DNA of 64,000 nt, from contig JAGYXB010001948.1 of NCBI GenBank assembly GCA_022495005.1, positions 496,001-560,000 on the forward strand, given 5' to 3'. Of this stretch, positions 32,762 to 45,000 are shown one piece after another. The stretch comes from Rhyacophila brunnea (Eukaryota; Arthropoda; Insecta; Trichoptera; Rhyacophilidae). The number at the start of each line of letters is the position of its first letter. The stretch's first letter is position 1. Below the pieces are notes generated by a model. The model had not been told where the DNA came from and ran no database searches. It saw nothing but the letters and a program-made list of their open reading frames with translations. The translations under genes and the position numbers were made by a program.

Positions 32762-33152
32762 ATATCGTCGGTGTTTTGTAAAAAGGGCGAATTAACCAAA
32801 ATCCTACTTTACAGGAGGAGGATTTTTAGCTTTTGACATTTATTTGATTTTTACTTGTAGATGATTACAAATATCTAACAAGTTTATAATAAAGCTTAGA
32901 AAAAATACTGTCATTATAATAGGTATTATTATATAATATTTTAAAAGGCCTAATATGTCACATTTGCTTTTTATTTTGTAATTTTAATTAATTTAATTTT
33001 AGTCGATTATCGTTTTTAAGTACTTTCCTGTGGAGATAAAAATTCGCCGTTTTTACAAAACAAAGCTAGTACGGTACATATTGTATTTTCATTAAAATCT
33101 CGATTTCGCCAAAATGGTTGATTCGCCCTTTTTACAAAACACCGACGATATA
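32762..33152. repeat. Foldback with about 38 bp arms
   Basis: TATCGTCGGTGTTTTGTAAA (continuing AAGGGCGAATTAACC) near 32764 is inverted at about 33112-33150. The spacer is AT-rich and without coding potential. Confidence 0.5.
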
Positions 33153-33437
33153 AATACTGCGCATAAATTACAAAGGGTAACTTTAATTATTGTTTGCTCT
33201 TACGTGAAGCCCATTGCATTGTTTTCTTTTGCTCGGCATTGCCCAAACTACGTCATATTTTCGATCAAAATTATCGAACTTTACGTTTATAACAGAGCCT
33301 TAAACTCAATGGCGGCTGGCCCTTTAGGTCAAATGGTCATTGACCCTCCAAAAATAAATATCTTACAATCTACATAATAATATTAATCAGTGTTGCTTTG
33401 AAATATAAGGCATGCGATGTGTTAGTACGCTGTATAG

Positions 33438-35360
33438 CATGGGTGGCCAACCTTTTCAGCAGCCAGGCCAGATTCTAAAAATGAGATTTCCTACCGGACC
33501 GCACAACCGATTTTTTTCATAATACAAAACGAAAAAGAAATATATATTATATATTAATAAAATAAAACAAATATGAGAATTAAACATATTTATCAGATTA
33601 GACTTTTTTTAAATATTAAAAATAAACAAAATAGGTACCTAATATAAAAATAATAAATTTTAGTGATAAGTTTGATTTTGTGTGGCAGAACTAAGTGCAT
33701 CAATATCGATATCGAGCAGTGGCGAAGGGTGACTTTTGGAAAGAGGTAAGCTGTGGAGATCAGAGAAAAAGAGCACACTTGTCAGGTAACTTACGGGAAA
33801 TAAGAAGATAATACTTACGATATTACTACTGATGAATAGGTGCACACTAATGACAACGACACACTGGTCATAGGTTTCACCGCTGAATTTGTCAAATTAT
33901 TTAAATCACTTATGGCAGTAGAATTCCACGCATACTTTTCTTTACCAAACAATACGCATCGCCAACAAAAAAGTTTGTTTAATGTATAACTGCCAGTTAA
34001 AAACAAATATTTATCATATAAATTGTTGTGAAAATGTCTAATATAAGTTTTTTTGCTGTATTCAAATCTAAATGAACCCTTGGAAGGTCAAGCTTTGATA
34101 ATTTTAAATTTTTGAAGAAACGTCAATCTCAGGAATGATTTTTTTAAAATGCAATCGTTCGCACATTTTCTATCGGGACACTATACAATTTAATAATTAA
34201 ATTAAATTAAATATATTTAAAGCACTGGCGAATGATTTCGGTACAATATGAGATAATTTATCCACATTCAAAACACAGTAACACAATGAATTTTGTATTA
34301 TAAAATAAACCTTTTTCACCGCTTCGAAATGTCAAAATGACATGAACTGTGAATAGCATGTTATGTTTGTCTATGACTGAAGTAACCTAAATAATAATCG
34401 CGAATTAATACAATATTTATTTTTAATAACAATTTATAAATTATATGTGATCGAACACAATAGTTATTATTTTTTTTAATCATCCTTATTATTTATTATT
34501 TGCTTTAAAAGATAAGCATAGACAATAAACAAATCAACATAGCGCATAAGCTTGTCCTGTTTACGCTTCCGAGTCAGGAACAAAAACGCAGACATGCATG
34601 AAGTTGGCAACTGAATTGCGGTAGAAAATTCGGCTTGGATTATCGTTGAAATAATTCTAAAAATAGCACTCTCGTTGTGACGTTCCGTCATGTATTTTTG
34701 ATTCGAAACTTGACTAAATTAAACGCTCTACTTATAAATAACGACGATAGATGACAATCAATATTTTTATTATAACCTACAATATAGATATTTATTTATT
34801 TAAATGAAATACTTGAAAATAGAAGGTAAGCTTTAAATAATCGCTTAGTATGGCGCCTTCGCCACTGATATCGAGTGAGGTTGTTCCTACACGCAAACAG
34901 TTTTCCAAATGCACATGAGTGATTTGTATTCTCACTCGGGGTTTGATATGGTTCATCCGACTAAAAAGCTGTTCACACGTGTAAGTGTTTCCAAATAGCG
35001 AAGTCATTATTAGAGCATGTTTGTAAAATGCAGGATATTTCTCCTTGACCAAATATGTTTTGTAAAACTCTTCCAAACAAACCTGATGGAATTTCTCCTT
35101 TAACTGTTCATCGCAACATATTTCACAATGTTCTATTTGTAAATTTCCCAATAATAAATTCACGTCTGCGGAGAATGGCGTTGCAAATGCAGCAAAAGCC
35201 ACACCGTGGTTTTTAAAATCTTGAGCCAATATCGAATACCAATTTCGAAATTAGCACATCTAGCGGCAGCATTTAATATTACTTTTATTTTCTCACTGCT
35301 CCACGGGCCACAAGTTGACACCCAGCGGGCCGCATCTGGCCCGCGGGTTGGCCACCCATG
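33438..35360 (-). mobile_element. hAT transposon, internally deleted
   Basis: Ends CATGGGTGGCCAACC and GGTTGGCCACCCATG are perfect inverted repeats, and the 8 bp duplications CTGTATAG (33430-33437, 35361-35368) are perfect. Only the C-terminal part of the transposase remains, close to the right end, so the element is a deletion derivative. Confidence 0.9.
34792..35229 (-). pseudogene. hAT transposase C-terminal fragment (GTF2IRD2-like)
   Basis: A 145-codon open frame on the minus strand holds the dimerisation block SLFGNTYTCEQLFSRMN and the following LENCLRVGTT, the hallmark of this hAT subgroup. Upstream BED finger and catalytic regions are absent. The fragment may be incidentally open, but it lacks catalytic residues. 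Confidence 0.75.
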
Positions 35361-35895
35361 CTGTATAGTGTTTTGTATTCCCAATGATTCACCGCCCAAA
35401 CCTTAGCGAACGTGAGTGTTCACGCGGTCAATCGGAAATATGACGAAAAATTAAATATTTCTTTCTCTCTCATTTTTCATATGTGAGATGGAAAGAAAAC
35501 ACAAGGTTATAACACAATATTTTGTCGTAACACTCGCAACATGACGCTGCATTCGGCCATTGTCCGAGTGTGAAACAGATAGACATTTTCAATGTGTCAG
35601 ATGAAACAGAAATATAACGTCGACTGACTCGTAGGTACCACGCCGGCAGTCTGTATGCAGTGTGTTCTGTTAGTTGAAAAGGTATTATTAAGGTACATTA
35701 CATACATTACAGTAAAGGTACATTAGGTATCGACGAGTATTAAATTTATTAGATTGTTTAAATCTTATGTAATTAGTATTAGGTGCAGTTATTATATAAA
35801 TACAAACACAAAGTTTGGTTTTGAGTGGTTTATAACATTTTTGTGATGTTTTGTGGCATTGGTGATGGTTTATTTGTTTGAACTGAAACTTCAAA

Positions 35896-36242
35896 ATGTC
35901 TAATTCAGTGGATTGTATTTTAAACGAAATAAAGAATGAGATATTTAATTATGATAAACGTCTACAAACAAAGATGTTAGGCAGGTACATGCCGGATATG
36001 AAAATAGTTCAGACAAAGAAAGAGAAAAGCAAAGATGTGAACAGATATTTCAACAAGAAAAGTTATAATTTTTGTGATTGGATCTGTGGTTGTCATAAAA
36101 GAAATATTTTTTTTTTTTTTCATTGTTTAATTTTTGATTAAAAACGAAAAGCAATGGACAGAATTTGGTGTTGGTGATCTAAAACCTCTTAAAGAAAAAA
36201 TAAAAAAAAAACGACTAACAACAATTTTTATAATCGGGTGAT
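35896..36242 (+). pseudogene. N-terminal fragment of a ZMYM/TTF-finger hAT transposase
   Basis: The frame from ATG 35896 reads into YNFCDWICGCHKRN...CLIF, resembling the TTF-type zinc-finger start of ZMYM-like hAT proteins. After a stop near 36139 a shifted frame continues with NEKQWTEFGVGDLKPLKEKI, the conserved sequence that follows. The middle and C-terminus are missing. A young frameshift or a truncated relic are both possible. Confidence 0.5.
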
Positions 36243-36599
36243 TGATAATTTTTCAAAAAGCAAAGAAAGAAAAGTGGACTTTACAATTTACAAACTAACT
36301 AAATTATAACGTGTTGTGTGGAATTTTGGTTAACAATGGGTTGGCGATGTGAAAAACGGACATTTTTTGAAGGGTAAGTACCTACCTATAACAATTTATA
36401 GCACTTATTCTATAATGCATAAAAAGCCAATTTGCAATACGTCTTTTAAGTATACAAGAAAAGGCAAATTAAAATAATATATTCAATTGACCTACCACTT
36501 TTACGGGCCTAAGGCCGCCAATGCCGACTATAAGTTATAGTCATACAGGATTAAAGCCTTGGGTCTTTTGGAAGACATAAAGTGTAAAAATGATGATAG

Positions 36600-37085
36600 T
36601 GTTGATACTAATACATTCACTGCAAGCCACAGACGGTTTCAAAATTTTAAATGCCATAATAAACTACACAACATCAATGTAACAGGTGAGGCTGCCGAGT
36701 AATGCAGATACAGAGAAAGCTATAAATGTTATAAAGAGTCTAGCAGAAATCATAAAAATGAGGATTACCTGCTACAACAAATTTTTAATGTGGACGAAAC
36801 TGGGCTCATTGGAAAAAAATGCCAGATCAGTCATATTATATATCACAAGTAGAAAAATCTATGCCAAGTTTTAAGGTGTCTGAAGATAGGCTAACCCTTT
36901 TACTTGGTGGAAATGCTGCTGGAGATTGCAAAATCAAACCACTTCATCAACCAATAATATTTTCTTAAATGTATGTATGTAGGTCCATTTTATTTTCACT
37001 TATCCTTCGAAACGATTTATAAGTTTTATTCGACTTACACGAAAACCTTCGGAACGAATTAATCACGTTAGTCGAGGACTTACTG
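36600..37085 (+). pseudogene. Tigger/pogo transposase remnant with its 3' terminal repeat
   Basis: Broken plus-strand frames include FNVDETGL (catalytic first Asp, about 36786), then KSMPSFKVSEDRLTLLLGG and NAAGDCKIKPL near 36880-36935, matching Tigger/jerky-type DDE domains. The segment then runs to ACGTTAGTCGAGGACTTACTG, a Tigger-like terminus ending at 37085 and followed by TA. The left end and DNA-binding domains were not found. Confidence 0.6.
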
Positions 37086-37087
37086 TA

Positions 37088-38760
37088 TGTTGACTGGCTT
37101 CGAATAAAAAATAGTTTGTGTGGGGTAACTGCACATTTAATTATATTTAGGCAGTCATGATTTAAATTATTTTGTGCATTGACTTAATACAATAATGGTA
37201 CTTACCTATTGTTTCACTAGTATAAAAGTAAACTTGCATTACTAATTTGTACAAAATAAAACAAAATAAAACTATTCACTACAAACGCCAGCGTAAGATG
37301 TCACAAATTGACATATTGAGTATTATAATAAAAATGTTGCGAATGTGTAACCAATGGTGCGGGGACATTAACTGCTTGCATACTTAATACAAACAGATTG
37401 TGGTTTATGAAAAATAAACTAATAATGTAAATTGACTCACATATTTAATAAGTTAAGAAATCAATAAGTTGGAATGACTACTAATTATTACTTATAGACC
37501 CAGTATTCTTGTTTTAAGGTCAATGAATAAAAACAATAATTTTAGTAAGTACTACAAATTTCTCACCAGGCTCGATAGATTTTGTAGTCGTTTATTATTA
37601 ATGTAATTATTTAAAAAAAAAAAAATATTAAAGAAACCTTGTGAATCCTATCATCATAGGTAAAGGTACGCACTATAACCAATGACAGCTGAAGTCTTTC
37701 CTAATTACATACAATACATATTTGAAACTACACTATTATTTATTGATTTTAAACATATTCCATTGAGATTCAATATATAATTTGCACGTGACATTAACAT
37801 GGAATTTTGTGTTTATATTCTGTATGAGTATTAAATTGTCGCTGATATTATGTATGAAAGAATTTAATTGCATATTTTTGGGAATTTTTTATTTTTCCAA
37901 TAGTGAAGACCTACTTCAATACAGCAGATGTGATGATATAAAATTTAAATCTCACCTGACACAGAGCTCGGCTCAAATTTCGTGTAACTAAAGACATCCT
38001 TGGATTTATAGAATTTAGAAATTTCAATAATATAAATCTTCTATCAAACCCAAAATAGTTTTCAGACGTAACACACATAGACTAGTAACACATGAAGACG
38101 ATGTTGCCAGTCCTTGTTAATTTATCCCTGATATATTTTGTTAACCATTAAACCTCTCTACGCATTTACGCACGGCGTTAATCTCTTTGATAAGAGCACA
38201 ATGCACAATCGTATGTTATAACTAAAATTTCCTAATATTTTTTATAATCTAGGTACCTACCTACTGACAATTAAATTACTAGTAGTAGGTATATTATACA
38301 AAAATAATTTGTCGAAATAATTGTAATAGGTACTAAGGCGATTTACGAAATAAATAAACATATGTATATTAACGAAGCTGCTGATGTATAAATGAAATGT
38401 TTCGTATTCAAATAGATTATAGGTTAAAGAGATTTCTCTTTGTTAAAGGTACATACCTATTTAAAAACACAATATGTTTTTAAAATACTAACTATTATTT
38501 TAATTATTAATGATACTTTTTACAAATAAAATTTGAAATAATTTAAAACAAACAAAACTTAGGTCCGTTTCTAAAGTTAGTTCGTGATGATTATGCAAAA
38601 TAAAATGATTGTTATTTTTAAATTATACAAAATAAATATTGATCTATAATGTTCAGGTCAGAAAATTAATAAAAAAATAGCACCTACAGCTTTCTGGATT
38701 TATTAAATTAGAATGGCAATGCAAAAAAAAATTACTGGCTGCTTCAATCAATTTTCTGAT
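37088..38760. other. Intergenic, upstream of casein kinase I alpha
   Basis: AT-rich, no gene or bounded element recognised. Short TAGGTACCTA-like strings begin to be frequent here and continue into the kinase intron. Confidence 0.4.
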
Positions 38761-38778
38761 TGTTGGCCATGATCGTGA

Positions 38779-38788
38779 GTGACGTCAC
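38779..38788. promoter_or_regulatory. Palindromic CRE/ATF site upstream of CK1 alpha
   Basis: GTGACGTCAC is a full cAMP-response-element palindrome 147 bp upstream of the CK1 alpha ATG, in a locally GC-richer stretch (38760-38860) likely to hold the transcription start. Binding is inferred from the consensus only. Confidence 0.5.
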
Positions 38789-38934
38789 TCCGAACAAATG
38801 ATTCGTGAATCGTGAGGGGAGATGTCGGCGTGTTGAAAAGAGTGCTACGGTGGGAACAGTGAATGTGTTTTAACATTTTACGTGATAGCATAAGTAAATT
38901 TTTAGACTGTTAAATTTATATTTAAAATATAATC

Positions 38935-39057
38935 ATGGCGTACCGGGTGGCAGTGAAAAAAGAGACAATGATCGCGGGGAAGTATCGAATTGTGCGAAAA
39001 GTCGGAAGTGGCTCCTTTGGTGACATTTATTTGGGCCTCAATATCACAAATGGAGAG
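38935..39057 (+). CDS. CkIalpha: CK1 alpha exon 1
   Basis: Residues 1-41 ending ITNGE before donor GAG|GTAATG (phase 0). Contains the ATP-binding glycine-rich loop. Confidence 0.95.
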
Positions 39058-42000
39058 GTAATGCAATCAAGACGTTATTCTACTATGGCTGTGAATTGGC
39101 CGACCGAATTGTTTAAATACTAGTTTTAATGTCATTCTTTGTATAATGGTTGATAGTGGTTACATAAACTTTGAGCCATATTGAGTGCAATATCTTGGTA
39201 GTCTCTTGTGAAATGCAATTTCAATCGGCGGCCATATTTTATTTATCAACCGTACTGTTAATCTTTGTGTTCAGTTTGTTTGTATGTCCAAGTGTACGTT
39301 ATGTTTATTTTTACGAAATTATTTTCAAACTCTAACTTGACAATATTCTATTGGGTAGTAGAGTACCAATTTTCTGTCGATGGGTTTCAGAATTTATGGT
39401 GATTTGTCAATCATTACTACATACTACAGAACAGTTAGCTTTCGAAACTTGTCTATTTCCTGTACTCGCTCAAACTTCAGCTAAAGATTGCTTGCACACA
39501 AGTATCTAATATCGATAGATTTATTGTGTTGCATTCATGATATTATAAGTAATTTACTCTGATCTCTGACACGAGAGTGTTATTTATACTGAACTTTTGC
39601 AGCTTACTGAATACTGTCTATCTATATTTTATGAGTAGGTATAGGTACCTATGTATGGATCTCGACCTCGAATGTTATTTACGCTTTTGAATGCAATGTT
39701 GGGTATTCGATGTACAGTGCAGTAAAGTAAGGAAAGTATTAAGATGGTGCAGTTCTAATAAATCTTAAGTTTATTACTGATTTACCAATGAAATACTATG
39801 GAGCTCCATCACAAAAATTAGATAGGTGGTTAGTGTTATAATTACTATTGATTTACGAAAAATAAAAAAAATTAAGTAATATTAATAAAAAATAAAGAAA
39901 AATCTTAAATATCACAATATTGCGTAGGTTAAATACCTACCACATTATTGATAAGCGAACGTCAATCTGTTTAGATATTTTAAAGATTCTGAATTGAAAT
40001 TAGACGTCACTTATTATTATTAAATGACATACGAGTACATGGGCAACGTTTATTTTTGTTGATATACCTACCTAGTTATAGGTAATGGGGTTTGAAACTT
40101 ACTATGCATATTGTATCGACTATAGTACAACTGTAGGCACCCCATAGATAACAGACGTATATATATATATATATAGATTCGTAAGTTCCATACAAGAAGA
40201 TGCCCCCTATAATTGGCACCATCTATTGGCGTGAGTAGAAGTTTTGGTTATGACAGAACCATAGATCCGAACCCAAAAAAGTATTTATAATTATAAAAAC
40301 GAAATTGTGACAAAAATGAATAAAAGTCGATATTTCAATTCAGATAGGTACACTTTATTGCAATGATAATCATATTGACAAATTATGAGTAACAATATAA
40401 ATTTATGAGGACATAGTTATGTAATAATAATAATAGTAATGCACTCCCACCATGGAAATTATTTGTCAGCACTTCCTGTCAGATTGATGACTTCATTAAT
40501 TATTTCATATATTGTGTAGCTTGAAGATTTCTTTATAAATTTTCATCGCTTGACGATCAACAACATATTGATGTAGATTCTGAAACAATAATTTTATTTT
40601 AAAATCTACTTAATCTCAAAATATAAAATGACAATGGTCGCCATTTACACTTTTGTAAGAATGCGCAAATATAATATAGACATTGTATATAGGTAGGTAC
40701 GTAATTTACTCAAACATAATCTTCTTTATATACCTACCTATTTTTTATGTTTGCCTTGGTAGATTTGCAAACGTGAAAATTACAATAGGAAGGTACTATC
40801 ATTATTTCGATACCACGACTGCAAAGAAATTTCAAGGGGCATACAATTGTATATACCTATAAACATAATATAATAAAAGTAGACTTACCCATTAACTTAT
40901 TTTATCAGCTATCGGATTGCAAAACCTTTTATCAATATGGTTTAAAAACGCCGAACAGCAATATTATTCTGACACTTGACACTTGGACGACTGCTTTTAT
41001 TTTGAAAATATCATGTAGAATTGACATGAAATTTGAAAAGACTGATCGAAAGCTCGAATGTTAATTGGCTGGACCATGGGTGAGCTCTGATTGGTCATTG
41101 AAATGGCCTTGTATCATGCGACTTCGTGTGTGACCGTGCTACCATCTATTCTGAAAACTGAGTATTAGGTGGTCACGTTCGCTGTATGGAACTTTCATCC
41201 CCCTGAGGCACCCTGATGGAGGCAGTGGAATGTGGATAGCTGATTTTTCACGTGATCTTTTTTTGTAACTATGGTTACCAACTAAATAAACAAATATTTT
41301 TATACCAAATAGGTACTTATAATAAATTAGGTCCATGACTTTTTCCTTTAACTGACGTCATGTCAAAGATGACATGCCTAGTCCCAATGACATTGCCTAG
41401 TCCAGACCGAAATATGTAGGTACATCTTCACGTGATTAAATGAAGATTCTATATATAAAAGAAAACTGTTTTAAAGTTGTAGAAAACCGTTTACAAACAT
41501 TTGTATTATAACTTATAACATTTAAAATTGTTTTATGCAAAGTCCCAAGTTTTAGTCCAGGGCTCCTTAGTGTAAGACCGACCCTGACCATGTGATTATA
41601 ATTTGGTTAAAAAAACATTTTTTAGCGCACCTCAATACAACTTACTTCATACGTAATAAATAACACATAATTTGTAGGTATTCAGGTAGAATGTGTTGGC
41701 GAATATTTAAACCAGTGATGGGCAAGAAATATTAATTCTTTAATTGGATGGAATCTGAGTAATCTGAGGAATTTTCACCGACTTTTGCCCACACTGATTC
41801 TTACAACTATAGAAAAAGGTATTTGATATTATAATTGTCTACGTCGAATAAATTACTATTTCCGCAAAAAAAAAAAAAATGATTAAAGGTCACGCGGTAC
41901 CTAAATTCTCCGACATATACCTAACCCTACTTTCTAAAATTATAGAGAAAAAAAAACATAGGTAGTATGTACATATTTTCATGTGACTCTTTAATTCAGA

Positions 42001-45000
42001 GGCAGAAACAAATTGACTTGCTGTTTTTTCAATGTTAACTTCGGCCCAAAAAAAGTTTGTTCGAATGGTTAATCGATTTCTCGTATAGCAGCTGTAACAT
42101 TATCATAATTCATAACATTCAAAAAGTAACATTATAACTCGTACAAAGTAGGTAGGTATGTAATTACTATTTCAGTGTAAACTTACGTCTTATATGGGTT
42201 GATTGAGTGTTGTGTAAGCATTCCTCGCAAAAACGTGTGTTAATAATCCTCGAATATTGAGGGGTCTATATAGGTACTTTCTCCCTCTTGTTTTACCAAT
42301 GAAGTTTTCTTATACAAACCTACATAGGTAATTCTATAAATCTATATTATATCTAGCAGAATAAATCAAATTAGATTAGATCAAATAGGTATTAGGTACA
42401 GCTGTAATGAATATAATTGAGAGTTATTGAAAATGGTTAAAAAAGAACACATTAAGATACCTAGTAATCATAAGAAAAATAGTGAGAAAAAACATTAAGT
42501 ATTTATACCTATAGGTGTATAGATATGACAGGCAATATAAGAAAAGAAAAACACAATTTTAAAAATTACTATAAAAAAGCAGTCGTCTAGAACTAGATAC
42601 TAAATGAGTCGTACATTTTGGAACAACTTAATTTGAAAGAGGCAAGAGAACAAAACAGATCCACTCGATCAACGAAGATTCAAGGAGTCAAGCCACCGGA
42701 CAACTGTAACATACTAGATTGGTTTTATATCTATGAATGTATAAAAGTGAGAAAATGTGAGGACGAATATTGACTTGGGGCACATTAAATAATATGTAAT
42801 GTTAGACAGCAATTGTGGGGAATCTGAATGGTTATTAATTTTGTTGAACATAATAAGGTCAGGAATAGTGCGCCGTATTTCTAAAGATTGGATTTTGAAA
42901 TGTTCCATTAATTTGATGTAAAAAAAAAAGTAGGTACCTGTGGCATTTACAAATGGGTAGTGGGTGGTTTACTATCAACTGAGAATAATATAGGTAATAA
43001 TATGTGAGCAATACGTATTTATTTTGTTGGCTTATCTCTATGCCCTATGGATCGGAATGTTATAAAATATAAAACATAGGTAAACAACATAAACAACGAA
43101 ATATAGGTGGATAGGTACATTTCAAAGATGTCAGATAATTAATAGGTACCTATATGATGGAACCTTATGAGGTTTTCCTACTGAAAACGCTGATAATGAT
43201 TTCAACCTATTTTAAATGCGTGGTTCCATACAATTCAATAATAAATTCTGACGTTTCAGCATTTCTTATGAAAAATAGGGACATGGCGGAACTATTTCAA
43301 ATACCATAATATATATAGTACTAATAATAAAATCTGAAAACGTAAAATAATAATATAATGTTGATTACTATTGTTTCCATAAGTACCTACTTACGTACTT
43401 AACACAGATTAAAATTAGAGCTTATACCTAAGTAATTTTTTTTTTTAATAAATATATCTACGAAAATACCTAGTAGTATCTTAAAAAAATGTGTTGGACA
43501 TAGCTTTAATTTTTAATATACAATAAGTGTACCTACACTAGTATACAGTTTCATTAATGCCCCGCGGCGTCCTTTGCTAAATCCTCATAAAGGTAAAGTA
43601 TGTACGTACGTAGCTACGTATTGCCAATCTCGGTTTTTTCATAATGAATAATTTATTGAACATACAAAATTATTGAGAAATAAATGTTTTAAAGCTAAAT
43701 ACCTAGTTTACGAGTTAAATAATGGTATTAAGATAGCGTCATTTTGGCACGAAGAACTTCGGAAGTCATTGGCGTTTTATGTCTATACCCTGTTATAAAA
43801 CATGCGAGATTGACCTGTGGCTAACCTAATCGTTGATCTTAGTGGTTCTTTTTGCCACCACTTTCATACCTTTGGGCTAATCTCCTATATACGTGGTTTT
43901 CTTTAGTATCTTTGGTAGGTACTTACATATTCTTTCAATAAAAATAACTAGTTACGTAGTCAAATCAATAATGATAAAAATCATAATTCATTGTACCTAC
44001 TTACCTAGTATTTTTACATAATATTATACTATCATAATGTAGGTAGGTCTGGTTGATTCATATTCCTTCTAATCTTTCTGTTTTGTGTGTAGGCGGGATT
44101 TCACTTATTTTTTGTTGTTTAAATTTAATAAAACGCATTTTTTTTTTGTATTACTTATTCCACTTTTAATAGTATATATATATATATATATATAGTATTA
44201 ACTATGTTACCAGTCAACAGTGTTGTCATCTTTTTCTATGTTGATTATAGAAAAAAGGGTAAAAATTATAGTAGGTATTTCAGAAAAAACTGTAGTACAG
44301 GAACATTTTTCGTCTTGAATCCTTCAAAATTATAGTATTTTTGGCATATTTGCAAAAAATATAGTAGGTATTTTACATTTTCCACGGGTTCAAAATTATA
44401 GTATTGTACTATAATTATAGTACGGTTGGCAACACTGCCAGTTGATGACATTGAGTCAATAATGACTGCCGACATCCACCGTCCACCTTGTGCAAGCCAC
44501 TGGCGTAATCATTACTAGGGCCCGGATTTGTATGCACCAAAAAACATGATATGCATGCACTTATGCGCTTTAAATCATTAAAATATGCACTAAAAACTAT
44601 AAAATATGCACTTAAAAATTGACAGTTTTTTATGGAAAAAAAATCTAGACCTCTATACCCAATATTACCGAGAAAAATCGAATAAAAAATAATAATTATA
44701 ATTTAATTTTACACAAATAATCAATATAAAGTTACATACAATTTTATTTTCAAAATAGTTTTTTTTACAAGTTCCTACCTACAATTGAATAAGAAATGCA
44801 ATATAAACTAAATACAATTTTTTACAAAAAACAGAAACGACACACTTAACTAATTCTTAAATACTATTTATTGCTGTTTTTGTCCAAAACAATAAGTTAT
44901 AATAATTTTTTCAATGTGTTCTGGTGTAAAACTTTTCCGCATTTCTGTCAGTATTTGTTTATATGCAGAAAATGACCTCTCAACATCCACAGAGGTGATT

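Larger units (their letters stand above)
31010..33437. other. Intergenic, with two small inverted repeats
   Basis: No gene recognised. Contains the separately listed foldbacks at 31708 and 32762; the rest is AT-rich. Confidence 0.4.
39058..44212. other. CK1 alpha intron 1, first part
   Basis: No host gene was supported. Contains the second copy of the 575 repeat, a LINE remnant at 42714, and unusually many GTAGGTA/TACCTAC strings. A possible minus-strand exon at about 40506-40581 is discussed among rejected items. Confidence 0.45.

Noticed and set aside
40340..41040. Possible minus-strand gene: exon after TTGTTTCAG at 40581 reading [20 protein letters not shown] to a stop, an AATAAA complement near 40353, and an ATGG|GTAAGT donor at about 40888
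   Set aside because: The ATG exon and the downstream exon are out of phase and no intermediate exon restores the frame. A 24-codon frame is too short to support alone.
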